Positions 51,268-59,926 are shown, counted from the stretch's first letter. The stretch: DNA of 64,000 nt from Streptomyces xanthii (GCF_014621695.1 NZ_CP061281.1:2356001-2420000), one strand, 5' to 3'. The notes: generated from the sequence alone by a model not told the origin. A program made the numbers and translations.

Positions 51268-52698
51268 ATGCGCCGTTCCAAAATCGTCTGCACGCTGGGC
51301 CCCGCCGTCGACTCCGAAGAGCAGCTCGTCTCGCTGATCGAGGCCGGCATGAACGTGGCCCGATTCAACTTCAGCCACGGCACCCACGCCGAGCACCAGG
51401 GTCGCTACGACCGGGTCCGGGCCGCCGCCGCCAAGACCGGCCGCGCCGTGGGTGTGCTCGCCGACCTGCAGGGGCCCAAGATCCGCCTGGAGACCTTCGC
51501 CGAGGGACCCGTCGAGCTGGTGCGGGGTGACGAGTTCACCATCACCACCGAGGACGTCCCGGGCGACAAGTCGATCTGCGGCACGACGTACAAGGGCCTG
51601 CCCGGTGACGTCGCGCGCGGGGACCAGGTACTGATCAACGACGGCAACGTCGAGCTCAAGGTGATGGACGTCGAGGGCCCCCGGGTCAAGACGATCGTCA
51701 TCGAGGGCGGGGTCATCTCCGACCACAAGGGCATCAACCTCCCGGGCGCGGCCGTCAACGTGCCGGCCCTGTCCGAGAAGGACATCGAGGACCTGCGCTT
51801 CGCGCTGCGGATGGGCTGCGACATGGTCGCCCTGTCCTTCGTGCGCGACGCGGACGACGTGCGGGACGTCCACAAGGTGATGGACGAGGAGGGCCGCCGG
51901 GTCCCCGTCATCGCCAAGGTGGAGAAGCCGCAGGCCGTCGCCAACATGGAGGGCGTCGTCGCGGCGTTCGACGCGGTGATGGTGGCCCGCGGCGACCTCG
52001 CGGTCGAGTACCCGCTGGAGAAGGTCCCGATGGTGCAGAAGCGCCTCGTGGAGATGTGCCGCCGCAACGCCAAGCCGGTGATCGTCGCGACCCAGATGAT
52101 GGAGTCGATGATCACCAACTCGCGCCCGACCCGCGCCGAGGCCTCCGACGTGGCCAACGCGATCCTGGACGGGGCCGACGCGGTCATGCTGTCCGCCGAG
52201 TCCTCCGTGGGCGCCTACCCGATCGAGACCGTCAAGACGATGTCGAAGATCGTCCAGGCGGCCGAGGAGGAGCTGCTCAGCAAGGGGCTCCAGCCGCTCG
52301 TCCCGGGCAAGAAGCCGCGGACGCAGGGCGGTTCGGTGGCCCGTGCCGCGTGCGAGATCGCGGACTTCCTGGACGGCAAGGCGCTGGTCGCCTTCACCAA
52401 GTCCGGTGACACGGCCCGCCGCCTGTGCCGCTACCGCACGGCCCAGCCGATCCTGGCCTTCACCACGGACGACGACACCCGCAACCAGCTGACGCTCAGC
52501 TGGGGCGTCGAGTCCTTCGTCGTGCCGCACGTGGACTCCACGGACGCCATGGTGGAGCTGGTCGACGCCGAGCTGGTGAAGCTGAGCCGCTTCAACTCCG
52601 GTGACACCCTGGTCATCACCGCCGGTTCGCCCCCCGGCGTCCCCGGCACCACCAACATGGTCCGGGTGCACCACCTGGGCGGCGGCGACCGCGACTGA
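51268..52698 (+). CDS. pyk: Pyruvate kinase
   Basis: A 476-aa enzyme of lower glycolysis transferring phosphate from phosphoenolpyruvate to ADP. ATG 51268. Motifs are RRSKIVCTLGPAVDS, NFSHGTHAEH, DLQGPKIR, the catalytic Lys segment VIAKVEKPQAV, and MVARGDLAVEYP. The C-terminal allosteric domain reads ALVAFTKSGDTARRL. Streptomyces usually has two pyk genes, and this position corresponds to the one next to ackA. Confidence 0.97.
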   Translation: MRRSKIVCTLGPAVDSEEQLVSLIEAGMNVARFNFSHGTHAEHQGRYDRVRAAAAKTGRAVGVLADLQGPKIRLETFAEGPVELVRGDEFTITTEDVPGDKSICGTTYKGLPGDVARGDQVLINDGNVELKVMDVEGPRVKTIVIEGGVISDHKGINLPGAAVNVPALSEKDIEDLRFALRMGCDMVALSFVRDADDVRDVHKVMDEEGRRVPVIAKVEKPQAVANMEGVVAAFDAVMVARGDLAVEYPLEKVPMVQKRLVEMCRRNAKPVIVATQMMESMITNSRPTRAEASDVANAILDGADAVMLSAESSVGAYPIETVKTMSKIVQAAEEELLSKGLQPLVPGKKPRTQGGSVARAACEIADFLDGKALVAFTKSGDTARRLCRYRTAQPILAFTTDDDTRNQLTLSWGVESFVVPHVDSTDAMVELVDAELVKLSRFNSGDTLVITAGSPPGVPGTTNMVRVHHLGGGDRD

Positions 52699-52714
52699 CG
52701 GCCGCCCCGGTGCG

Positions 52715-52759
52715 CACGAGAGGGCGCCCTCCGCGGGAAGCGGGGGGCGCCCTCTCGTG
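52715..52759. terminator. Bidirectional terminator between pyk and convergent gene
   Basis: A perfect 15-bp stem (52715-52729 with 52745-52759), with a 15-nt loop, between two convergent genes. Confidence 0.85.
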
Positions 52760-52783
52760 TGTGTGGCGTGCGGTCAGCCGGTG

Positions 52784-54082
52784 TCAGCTGTCCTCGACCG
52801 TGGTGTGCAGTCCGGGGACGTGCAGCGTGCCGCCGAACTGCGCGGCCTGCGTCACCTTCACGTTGGTGAAGTAGAGGATCGGCAGGTTGAGCGGCGGCGG
52901 GTTCTCGGCGTTGAACGTCATGGGGATGAGCCCGAGCAGATTGCCCGAGAGCTCCTCCGTGTACATGATCGTCTTGCCGTCGCGGATGGTGGACGTGGAG
53001 CCCTTGTCCGCGCGGATGTGGAAGAACTTCCCGTTCGGACCCGGGGCGATCTGGTGCAGATCACCGATGTCGGTGCCGTTCGAGATGATGTACTTCATGA
53101 CCCGCTTGGTGGAGCCGTCCGCCATGCGCACGTCCACGAGACCCTTGTAGTCCGCCCCCTTCAGCAGCAGCGAACTCGCCTGCAGCTTCCAGGACTCGGA
53201 CGGCAGCTGGGCCGGCGTGTCCTCGTTCGCGCCCTCGGCGTCGGTGGCCACGGGGCAGTTCTCCGGCACTTCGGTGGCGTCGGGGGTCGGCGTGGCCGAC
53301 TCCGCTGCCTCCTTGGCCTTGTCCGCCGTGTCCTCGACGTCCTTGACCGCGTCCCCGGCCTTGTCCGCCGTGTCCTCGACCGTCTTGCCGGCCTCGTCCG
53401 TGACGTCCTTGACCGTGTCCCCGGCCTTGTCGACCGTGTCCCCGACCACGCCGCCCGAGTCCTTCGACGCGGAGGCGGACGGGGACGGAGTCGGCGTGGC
53501 CGTCTCCTGGTCGTCCGGCGTGAAGAAGTCCTTGATGGCGTCGCCGACACCCAGGGGGTCCAGCGGGTTCGTGGTCTTGGACGGCGACGGCGTGGCCGCG
53601 GGCTCGTCCGCGCTGTCGGAACCGGCGTCGTCCTTCGACGCGTCGGCCGACGGCGTGGGCGTGGGCTCCGCCGTCTTCTGCTCCGCCGAACCGCCCGTGC
53701 CGGCGTCCTTGTCCGCGCCGGAGTCCGCCGCGTCCTTGCCGGCCGAGGCCGACGGGGACGGGGTCGGGGTCGCCGACGCGTCCGCCTTGTCCTTGTCGGT
53801 GGCGGCGCCGTCCTCGGCGTCCTTGTTCGCCTCCACCGCGTCGGCGCACGCCTTGTAGTCGTCCGCCGAGAACTTGGTCGGATTGTCCTTGGCCGACGCC
53901 AGCGTGGGCGTGAGGCCGAGGCCCATCAGCACGGCCGTGGGCATGGCCGCGATCGCTATCGCCTTGCCCGCGGGCATGTGCAGCCTGGTGAACAGATGCT
54001 TCCTCGGTGCTGCATGCCGCGGCCCGGTTCTCGCACGGGACTCCGCACCGGAGTCCTCGTGGTGCACCTCGTCAGCCGGCAC
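52784..54082 (-). CDS. Exported Thr/Pro-rich protein with 11-residue amphipathic repeats
   Basis: A 432-aa protein. GTG 54082 was chosen (GGGAGG just upstream; 11-bp overlap with the preceding gene). A conserved basic N-terminus and hydrophobic helix (PAGKAIAIAAMPTAVLMGLGLTPTLASA, about 46-70) serve as signal or anchor. Residues about 80-210 are low-complexity with ATPTPSPSASA linkers. Residues about 211-262 contain 11-residue repeats such as DKAGDTVKDVT and DKAGDAVKDVE, apolipoprotein/LEA-like. The last 165 residues are a globular beta-rich domain (SWKLQASSLLLKGADYKGL) resembling the DUF6230 protein in its phrase order. Third gene after DUF6230 and DUF6114. Function unknown. Confidence 0.8.
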   Translation of the reverse strand: MPADEVHHEDSGAESRARTGPRHAAPRKHLFTRLHMPAGKAIAIAAMPTAVLMGLGLTPTLASAKDNPTKFSADDYKACADAVEANKDAEDGAATDKDKADASATPTPSPSASAGKDAADSGADKDAGTGGSAEQKTAEPTPTPSADASKDDAGSDSADEPAATPSPSKTTNPLDPLGVGDAIKDFFTPDDQETATPTPSPSASASKDSGGVVGDTVDKAGDTVKDVTDEAGKTVEDTADKAGDAVKDVEDTADKAKEAAESATPTPDATEVPENCPVATDAEGANEDTPAQLPSESWKLQASSLLLKGADYKGLVDVRMADGSTKRVMKYIISNGTDIGDLHQIAPGPNGKFFHIRADKGSTSTIRDGKTIMYTEELSGNLLGLIPMTFNAENPPPLNLPILYFTNVKVTQAAQFGGTLHVPGLHTTVEDS

Positions 54083-54632
54083 GGTGCCTCCCGTTCGTCC
54101 CGTCATCCGGGCTCGTCCCTGACTCGTCGTCGTTTGCGCCCGCGACCCGATAGGTGGCTCCCGCGATCGGCGGAGCGGCGGCCGTGTCCGTGGACCCGGT
54201 CGCGTCACCGCCTCGCGCCGGCGAATCCCCCTGCGGCCTGCCCGGGGCCCAGGCGATGCCGAGGGCACCACCGATCAGGGCCAGCAGGAAGCCGATGACG
54301 AACCCGCCGAAGTTGGAGACGACCAGGGAGACCAGGGCGAGAAGAATCGCCGCCACACCCGCGAACACCCGGGAGTGCGGCTGGTACCACATCGTCAGGC
54401 CGAGCACGACAAGGAGGACGCCGATGATGAGCGAGCCGGCTCCCGCCGTCGTCGCCATCTTGATCGTCATGTTGCCGAGCGTCAGATTCGCGTACGGGAA
54501 GTACATGATCGGGAGGCCGCCGAGGATCGACAGCAGACCACCCCAGAATGGGCGCTGACCGCGCCACCCTCGGAACGATTGGCGCATGTGACCAAGCTTC
54601 GGGCCCAGCCCAGCGTGCGCTTCGGCGCTCAT
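54072..54632 (-). CDS. DUF6114 membrane protein
   Basis: A 186-aa integral membrane protein. ATG 54632 is chosen for its SD GAGGAG; an in-frame GTG at 54695 lacks one. Four hydrophobic helices (about 30-52, 56-78, 82-104, 108-130) precede a Pro/Gly/Thr-rich cytoplasmic tail. The segment RGQRPFWGGLLSILGGLPIMYFPY is typical of DUF6114. It always seems to neighbour DUF6230 genes in Streptomyces; this is recall, not a search. Overlaps the next gene. Confidence 0.85.
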   Translation of the reverse strand: MSAEAHAGLGPKLGHMRQSFRGWRGQRPFWGGLLSILGGLPIMYFPYANLTLGNMTIKMATTAGAGSLIIGVLLVVLGLTMWYQPHSRVFAGVAAILLALVSLVVSNFGGFVIGFLLALIGGALGIAWAPGRPQGDSPARGGDATGSTDTAAAPPIAGATYRVAGANDDESGTSPDDGTNGRHRAG

Positions 54633-54761
54633 GTCGTACAGCTCCTCGGGAATGGCGTTGTTCTGTGGTGATGGTGGCTGTCCGGATACGGGCACGGGGA
54701 CGGCTCGGAGAATTCCCGTCGCCCCCGCGCCCGGCCGTTCAGCACATCAAGTGCCAAGCCC

Positions 54762-54781
54762 CGGGCCCGGGTTCGGGCCCG
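54762..54781 (-). terminator. Short hairpin after DUF6230 gene
   Basis: CGGGCCCG twice, 8-bp stem and 4-nt loop, 7 bp past the stop codon of the DUF6230 gene. Probably a partial terminator or processing site before the DUF6114 gene. Confidence 0.5.
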
Positions 54782-54787
54782 TCGGGA

Positions 54788-55405
54788 CTAGTAGCACTCG
54801 TGCTTGCCCTTCTTGACACTCATCTTGAGGCCCGAGAGCTTGAAGGTGCCGGCCGTGGTGGCCCACGCACGCTGCTGGACGTTCTCGAAGTGCACCGAGT
54901 CGGCCTGCTGGGCGAACGAGTTCGGGTCGGCCTTGTCACCGTTGTGGATGCCGGGGCCCTTGCTGGCGTCACCAGCCGCCACACCGATGTCGATGTTCTT
55001 GAAGGTCGCGTCGGCCTTCAGGTCATCGGCGTCGATGTAGAGGGTCTTGGCCTCCACACGGGGGCCGCCCGCGCCACCGGCGGACAGCTTCATCGAGACG
55101 TCACCGAAGACCGGCACCGGCACGACGACGGACTGGCACAGGTTGGTGATCTCGGCGGACTTCATGCCGACGACCGCGACCGGGTGGGCACCCGTCTTGC
55201 CGCTGTCGATGGCTCCGTACTGGACGAAGCCCTCACCATCGAGGGAGTCGGCCGTCACCTTGAACGACTGACCCGAAACACTGAACGATGCCGCGAGCGC
55301 ACCCTGGGACAGGGCGACGCCTATCGCGGCGGTCGCCGCGACGCTGGGCACCATGACGACGGCGAACCGCTTCCATCTGGTCCCGCCACGAGTCACGGAC
55401 TTCAT
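54788..55405 (-). CDS. DUF6230 exported protein
   Basis: A 205-aa protein. ATG 55405 follows AGGAGGA. N-terminal region GGTRWKRFAVVMVPSVAATAAIGVALSQGALAASF is a signal peptide or anchor. The rest is a beta-rich domain (VSGQSFKVTADSLDGEGFVQYG; LYIDADDLKADATFKNIDIGV) with two cysteines near the ends (TNLCQSV, KHECY). Homologues are sometimes labelled cholesterol esterase in databases without support; no lipase motif is seen. First gene of a three-gene cell-surface locus. Confidence 0.85.
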   Translation of the reverse strand: MKSVTRGGTRWKRFAVVMVPSVAATAAIGVALSQGALAASFSVSGQSFKVTADSLDGEGFVQYGAIDSGKTGAHPVAVVGMKSAEITNLCQSVVVPVPVFGDVSMKLSAGGAGGPRVEAKTLYIDADDLKADATFKNIDIGVAAGDASKGPGIHNGDKADPNSFAQQADSVHFENVQQRAWATTAGTFKLSGLKMSVKKGKHECY

Positions 55406-56045
55406 GACTGTTCCTCCTTCTCGGACGTACATCTCCGGCCCTGACTGCCCCTTGCGGCGGCTCAGCCGGGCAGGGATGGGAGAAGTGCTACGTCCTCGGG
55501 AAGGAGAGCGCCCGCATCGGAGGCGCGAGTCCGCACCCTGATCACCGGCGATCACCCCCGAGCGACAACCACTGGTCGCACCTGAGCCATCACGCGCAAC
55601 CTGCCGGACAGGCTCAACCGGAAGGCTGAGACCCCCCTGTCCTAGACCGACGGCGCTCCCCTTGGTCCGCCGTCGACCTGCTCGGTGGGGACCCAAGGAC
55701 CCCGCTGTCCGAATGGCTTTCGGACGGTGGGGAGTGGACCGAGCGTGCCCGATCGTGGTGCATTCCCGGCCGGGACACAAGGGGGTTCGTTACTCACGGG
55801 TAACGGAGAGATAACCACGCCGCGACCGGCTGGCATCAAGCAGCAACTCAGGGTGCTGTCAACCGAGTTGCGATTGCGGGTGAATCCGGGACGGAACCGG
55901 ACAGAAAACGGCTCCCGACTTACTCCAAGTAACAGCGGCCGCAATTACCAAGTTTTGGTAAAGCGCGGCCGCCGTCGCCCTCCGCGGACAGAACTTTCAC
56001 CCCGGCATCACATGCCGTGGCGTTTAAGAACTGGTCACCGACGGC
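55406..56045. other. Intergenic region, 640 bp, with two palindromes and no gene
   Basis: No credible coding frame. CGTTAC-TCACGG-GTAACG (55788-55805) is a perfect dyad. GCGGCCGC (55935-55942) and its copy (55965-55972) enclose TTACCAA-GTT-TTGGTAA (55945-55961), a nested palindrome. The latter lies 74 bp past the stop of the CnoX-like gene, so may be its terminator, though the TTACCAA dyad resembles a TetR-type site. The stretch nearest 55405 should contain the DUF6230 promoter. Confidence 0.55.
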
Positions 56046-57017
56046 TCAGAAGAGAACCCGGGCCAGAGCTGTACGCGCCGCAGTCACGCGCGGATCGTCG
56101 GAGCCGACGACCTCGAACAGCTCGAGCAGACGGACGCGCGCCGCGTCCCGGTCCTCGCCGGCCGAGCGGGCCACCGCGTCGACGAGCCGCCCGAACGCGT
56201 CCTCGACATGCCCGCCGACCAGGTCCAGATCGGCGGCCGCGATCTGCGCCCGCACGTCACCGGGCTTGTCGGCGGCGTCCTTGCGCACGGCCTGCGGGTC
56301 CATGTCCTGTACGCGCTGCAGGAGTTCGGCCTGACCGAGGCCGAGCTTGGCCTCCGTGTTGCCGGGGTCGTCGGACAGCACGTTCTTGTACGCCTGGACC
56401 GCGCCGGCGAGGTCGCCCGCGTCCAGAGCCTGTACGGCGGCCTCGAGCAGGGCGTCGTAGGGACCGGCCGGAGTCTCCACGACCGGGGCGGCACCCTCCG
56501 CATCGGGGTCGACCGCGATGCCGGTGAGGCCGAAGCGCTCCTCGGCGACCTGGATCAACTGGTCCAGGGTGCCCCGGATCTGGGCCTCGGGGGCGGCCCC
56601 CTGGAAGAGCGGCAGTGCCTGTCCCGCCACCACGGCGAAGACGGCGGGGATCCCCTGGACCCCGAACTGCTGCATCAGCATCTGATTGGCGTCGACGTCG
56701 ATCTTGGCGAGCAGGAAGCGGCCGTTGTACTCGGCGGCGAGCCGCTCGAGGAGCGGGCTCAGCTGCTTGCAGGGCTCGCACCACTCGGCCCAGAAGTCGA
56801 TGACGACGGGCACCTCGGTGGAGCGCTGCAGTACGGCACTCTCGAAATCCGCCTCGTCGACGTCGATGACGAGGGAGGACGGGGGCACGGCGGTCGGGCC
56901 GCCGCCCTGACGGGCCGCCTCGGCGCGCGCCTGCTCCGCCTTCGCCTTGGCCTCCTGGGCCGCCTTCACCGCGGCGAGGTCGACGACTCCGCTCATGGAC
57001 ATGTTCCGTGGCTGCAT
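56046..57017 (-). CDS. CnoX/YbbN-like thioredoxin-domain TPR protein
   Basis: A 323-aa cytoplasmic protein from ATG 57017. An Ala/Lys/Glu-rich helix (12-37) precedes a thioredoxin domain with WCEPC (Cys80, Cys83) and GIPAVF cis-Pro. The C-terminal half (about 185-323) holds TPR-like helices (LDAGDLAGAVQAYKNVLSDDPGNTEAKLGLG). E. coli CnoX is a redox-regulated co-chaperone for GroEL. Here both active-site cysteines are kept, so oxidoreductase activity is possible. It is divergent from a TetR gene with a strong operator between. Confidence 0.9.
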   Translation of the reverse strand: MQPRNMSMSGVVDLAAVKAAQEAKAKAEQARAEAARQGGGPTAVPPSSLVIDVDEADFESAVLQRSTEVPVVIDFWAEWCEPCKQLSPLLERLAAEYNGRFLLAKIDVDANQMLMQQFGVQGIPAVFAVVAGQALPLFQGAAPEAQIRGTLDQLIQVAEERFGLTGIAVDPDAEGAAPVVETPAGPYDALLEAAVQALDAGDLAGAVQAYKNVLSDDPGNTEAKLGLGQAELLQRVQDMDPQAVRKDAADKPGDVRAQIAAADLDLVGGHVEDAFGRLVDAVARSAGEDRDAARVRLLELFEVVGSDDPRVTAARTALARVLF

Positions 57018-57211
57018 GCGTACAGTCTCCCCCTTCCGCGGACCGTTGTGGGCCGGGTCCGTCTCCGTGGCCTCCCGCCGGATTGCGAGGCGTACGGAGC
57101 GGACTCGGCCGCGTTGCGTTTTTCTGATGCCGGGTCCCCACCCGGCATCCGTGGTTGCCGCTCGTCTCGACCGCTCCGGGGTGCAGATCCGGGGCGCCGC
57201 ACGAGTTCGTG

Positions 57212-57247
57212 CTTACGCTACGACCCGTAGCGTATATGCAGCGTAAG
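57212..57247. promoter_or_regulatory. Triple half-site TetR operator
   Basis: TACGCTACG-ACC-CGTAGCGTA (57214-57234) is a perfect 9-bp-arm dyad; a third half-site AGCGTAAG at 57240-57247 mirrors CTTACGCT at 57212-57219. It lies midway between the CnoX-like gene (starts 57017) and the TetR gene (starts 57318). Confidence 0.75.
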
Positions 57248-57305
57248 ACGGCCGGGGACGCGGACGCCGGTGATCTGGCTCACGGGCCGTGCGGCTACCG
57301 GCCGG

Positions 57306-57317
57306 TATGGTCACGGC
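57306..57317 (+). promoter_or_regulatory. -10 element of leaderless TetR gene
   Basis: TATGGT (57306-57311) lies 6 nt before the ATG, within ACCGGCCGGTATGGTC, which also precedes the MarR gene at 60.9 kb. There is no SD. The -35 region is weak. Confidence 0.5.
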
Positions 57318-57956
57318 ATGCAGAGCCGCATTCCGTCCTCCCCCTGCCGACCGGGCCGCCAGGGCCGCCCCCGGTCCGCCGCGGCGGACGAGGCGATCCT
57401 GGAGGCCACCCGCGCGGCGCTCGTCGACCTCGGCTGGTCCAAGCTGACGCTGGGGGACGTGGCGACGCGGGCGGGGGTCGCCAAGACGACCCTGTACCGG
57501 CGCTGGGCCGGCAAGAACGAGTTGGTGGTCGACGCGGTCGCGGTGCTCTTCGACGAGCTGGAACTGCCCGATCTCGGCTCGCTCGCGGCGGACATCGAGG
57601 CGGTCGTGCTGCAGTTCGCGGCGATCCTGGACCGGCCCGAGACCAAGACGGCGCTCATGGCGGTGGTCGCGGAGTCCACGCGGGACGCTCCGCTGCGGGA
57701 GCGGATCCGGACGTCCATCGTGGACCGTCAGAAGCGGCTGGTGCTGGAGGGGCGGGCGCGGGCCGAGCGGCGCGGGGAGCTTCCCGTGCCGCCCGATCCC
57801 GAGTCGGCGGCGCGCTCGGCGGACCTCATCTTCGACGTCGCCGCCGGGGCGGTGGTGCATCGCACCCTGGTGAGCGGGGAGTCGGTGGACGCGGACTGGG
57901 TCCGGCGGTTCACGCTTCTGTTGCTGGGCGGGCTGAGCGCGGCGTCGGGCGACTAG
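57318..57956 (+). CDS. TetR-family regulator
   Basis: A 212-aa regulator. ATG 57318, probably leaderless. HTH at LTLGDVATRAGVAKTTLYRRWAGKNELVV (about 46-74). The C-terminal domain (TetR_C_11-like; VVLQFAAILDRPETKTALMAVVAEST) binds an unknown ligand. Its likely operator is the triple half-site upstream, shared with the divergent CnoX-like gene. Converges with icmA across a hairpin-rich repeat. Confidence 0.9.
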   Translation: MQSRIPSSPCRPGRQGRPRSAAADEAILEATRAALVDLGWSKLTLGDVATRAGVAKTTLYRRWAGKNELVVDAVAVLFDELELPDLGSLAADIEAVVLQFAAILDRPETKTALMAVVAESTRDAPLRERIRTSIVDRQKRLVLEGRARAERRGELPVPPDPESAARSADLIFDVAAGAVVHRTLVSGESVDADWVRRFTLLLLGGLSAASGD

Positions 57957-57998
57957 CGGCTCGGGCCGACCCGTCACGTCGTCGGGTGCGGCCCGGTG

Positions 57999-58160
57999 GG
58001 GCTTCTCGCGCAGTTCCCCGCGCCCCTGGAGGTGGGCACTTCGTGCGCCACCTCCAGGGGCAGCTGGGGCCATCGGGGAAATGCGGCGCGAAGCGCCATG
58101 CATTTCAGGGGCGCGGGGCTGTGTTCATCAGCGGCTCCGCCGCGGGGCGCGACCGGCCCC
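57999..58160. repeat. Dispersed repeat element and hairpins between TetR gene and icmA
   Basis: CGCGCAGTTCCCCGCGCCCC at 58007-58026 and AGGGGCGCGGGG at 58107-58118 match the arms at 1846-1978 and the units at 22518-22822 in inverted order. Between them CCCCTGGAGGTGG (58023-58035) pairs with 58048-58060, with a further GCAC/GTGC inside, forming a strong hairpin that suits termination of both convergent genes. GGCGC-GAA-GCGCC follows at about 58085. Confidence 0.75.
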
Positions 58161-58184
58161 CACCGGGCGGAGAGCCGAATCCCG

Positions 58185-59885
58185 CTAGAAGCCGGCGGGC
58201 TCCACGTACACGCCCCACTCGTCGCGCAGGACGCCACAGATCTCACCGAGGGTGGCCTCCGCACGGACCGCGTCGAGCATCGGCGCGATCATGTTCGACC
58301 CGTCCCGCGCGGCGGCGACCATCGCCTCGAGAGCGACCCGCACCTTCGCGTCGTCACGGCCCTCCTTGCGGCCGGCGAGCTCGCGGACCTGCTCGCGCTC
58401 CACCTCGTGGCTGACGCGCAGGATCTCCAGGTCGCCGGTGACAGACCCGTGGTGGACGTTGACGCCGACGACCCGCTTGTCGCCCTTCTCCAGCGACTGC
58501 TGGTACTGGAAGGCGGACTCGGCGATCTCGCCGGTGAACCAGCCGTCCTCGATGCCGCGCAGGATGCCGGAGGTGATCGGCCCGATGGGGTGCTGCCCGT
58601 CGGGGTGCGCCCGCAGGCCCCGCTCCTTGATCTGGTCGAAGATCTTCTCGGCGTCGGCCTCGATGCGGTCGGTGAGCTGCTCCACGTACCAGGAACCGCC
58701 CAGCGGGTCCGCGACGTTGGCGACGCCGGTCTCCTCCATCAGCACCTGCTGCGTGCGCAGCGCGATCTCGGCGGCCTGCTCGCTGGGGAGCGCGAGGGTC
58801 TCGTCGAGGGCGTTGGTGTGCAGGGAGTTGGTGCCGCCGAGGACGGCGGAGAGGGCCTCGACCGCGGTGCGTACGACGTTGTTGTACGGCTGCTGGGCCG
58901 TCAGGGAGACGCCGGCGGTCTGCGTGTGGAAGCGCAGCCACTGGGCCTTGTCGGTCTTGGCGCCGTAGACGTCGCGCATCCAGCGGGCCCAGATGCGGCG
59001 CGCGGCGCGGAACTTGGCGATCTCCTCGAAGAAGTCGAGGTGGGCGTCGAAGAAGAAGGAGAGGCCGGGGGCGAAGACGTCGACGTCGAGCCCCCGGGAC
59101 AGGCCCAGTTCGACGTACCCGAAGCCGTCCGCGAGGGTGTACGCGAGCTCCTGCGCGGCCGTGGCCCCGGCCTCGCGGATGTGGTAGCCGGAGACCGAGA
59201 GCGGCTTGTAGGCGGGGATGGAGGCGGCGCAGTGCTCCATCAGGTCGCCGATGAGGCGCAGATGGGGCTCGGGCTCGAAGAGCCACTCCTTCTGCGCGAT
59301 GTACTCCTTGAAGATGTCGGTCTGGAGGGTGCCGTTGAGCACGGCCGGGTCGACGCCCTGGCGCTCGGCGGCGACGAGGTACATGCAGAAGACCGGGACG
59401 GCGGGGCCGCTGATCGTCATGGAGGTGGTGACGTCGCCGAGCGGGATGTCCTTGAACAGGACCTCCATGTCGGCGGCGGAGTCGATGGCGACGCCGCAGT
59501 GGCCGACCTCGCCGAGCGAGCGCGGGTCGTCGGAGTCGCGGCCCATGAGCGTCGGCATGTCGAAGGCGACGGAGAGACCGCCGCCGCCCGCCTTGAGGAT
59601 CATCTTGTACCGCTCGTTGGTCTGCTCCGCGTTGCCGAACCCGGCGAACTGGCGGATCGTCCACGTGCGGCCCCGGTAGCCGGTCGGGTACAGGCCGCGG
59701 GTGAAGGGGTACTCACCCGGCCATCCGATCCGCTCGAAACCCTCGTACGTGTCCCCAGGCCGTGGCCCGTAGACCGGTTCGACCGGATCACCGGACAGCG
59801 TGGTGAAGTCGGCGTCCCGCTTCCGGGCGGCGTCGTAACGGGCCTGCCAGCGACGGCGGCCCTCCTCGATGGCGTCAGCGTCCAT
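58185..59885 (-). CDS. icmA: Isobutyryl-CoA mutase, large (substrate-binding) subunit
   Basis: A 566-aa adenosylcobalamin-dependent mutase subunit interconverting isobutyryl-CoA and n-butyryl-CoA, linking valine catabolism and fatty/polyketide precursors. ATG 59885 gives the family length of 566; an ATG three codons upstream is weaker. Specificity residues are Phe80 (IRQFAGF) and Gln198 (KEYIAQKEW), where methylmalonyl-CoA mutase has Tyr and Arg, so isobutyryl-CoA is the expected substrate. It lacks the C-terminal B12 domain, which the IcmB subunit encoded elsewhere must provide. A 24-bp palindrome lies upstream. Confidence 0.96.
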   Translation of the reverse strand: MDADAIEEGRRRWQARYDAARKRDADFTTLSGDPVEPVYGPRPGDTYEGFERIGWPGEYPFTRGLYPTGYRGRTWTIRQFAGFGNAEQTNERYKMILKAGGGGLSVAFDMPTLMGRDSDDPRSLGEVGHCGVAIDSAADMEVLFKDIPLGDVTTSMTISGPAVPVFCMYLVAAERQGVDPAVLNGTLQTDIFKEYIAQKEWLFEPEPHLRLIGDLMEHCAASIPAYKPLSVSGYHIREAGATAAQELAYTLADGFGYVELGLSRGLDVDVFAPGLSFFFDAHLDFFEEIAKFRAARRIWARWMRDVYGAKTDKAQWLRFHTQTAGVSLTAQQPYNNVVRTAVEALSAVLGGTNSLHTNALDETLALPSEQAAEIALRTQQVLMEETGVANVADPLGGSWYVEQLTDRIEADAEKIFDQIKERGLRAHPDGQHPIGPITSGILRGIEDGWFTGEIAESAFQYQQSLEKGDKRVVGVNVHHGSVTGDLEILRVSHEVEREQVRELAGRKEGRDDAKVRVALEAMVAAARDGSNMIAPMLDAVRAEATLGEICGVLRDEWGVYVEPAGF

Positions 59886-59902
59886 GCTTCCCATGCCTTC
59901 GA

Positions 59903-59926
59903 ATTTACTAGGACGTCCTAGTAAAT
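59903..59926 (-). promoter_or_regulatory. 24-bp perfect palindrome upstream of icmA
   Basis: ATTTACTAGGAC (59903-59914) followed by its exact reverse complement to 59926. It ends 18 bp before the icmA start, so a bound regulator would block transcription or translation start. The core CTAGGACGTCCTAG looks like a dedicated regulator site. Confidence 0.75.

Noticed and set aside
59886..59894. Upstream ATG for icmA
   Set aside because: It would give 569 rather than the family's 566 residues and leaves too little space for an SD.
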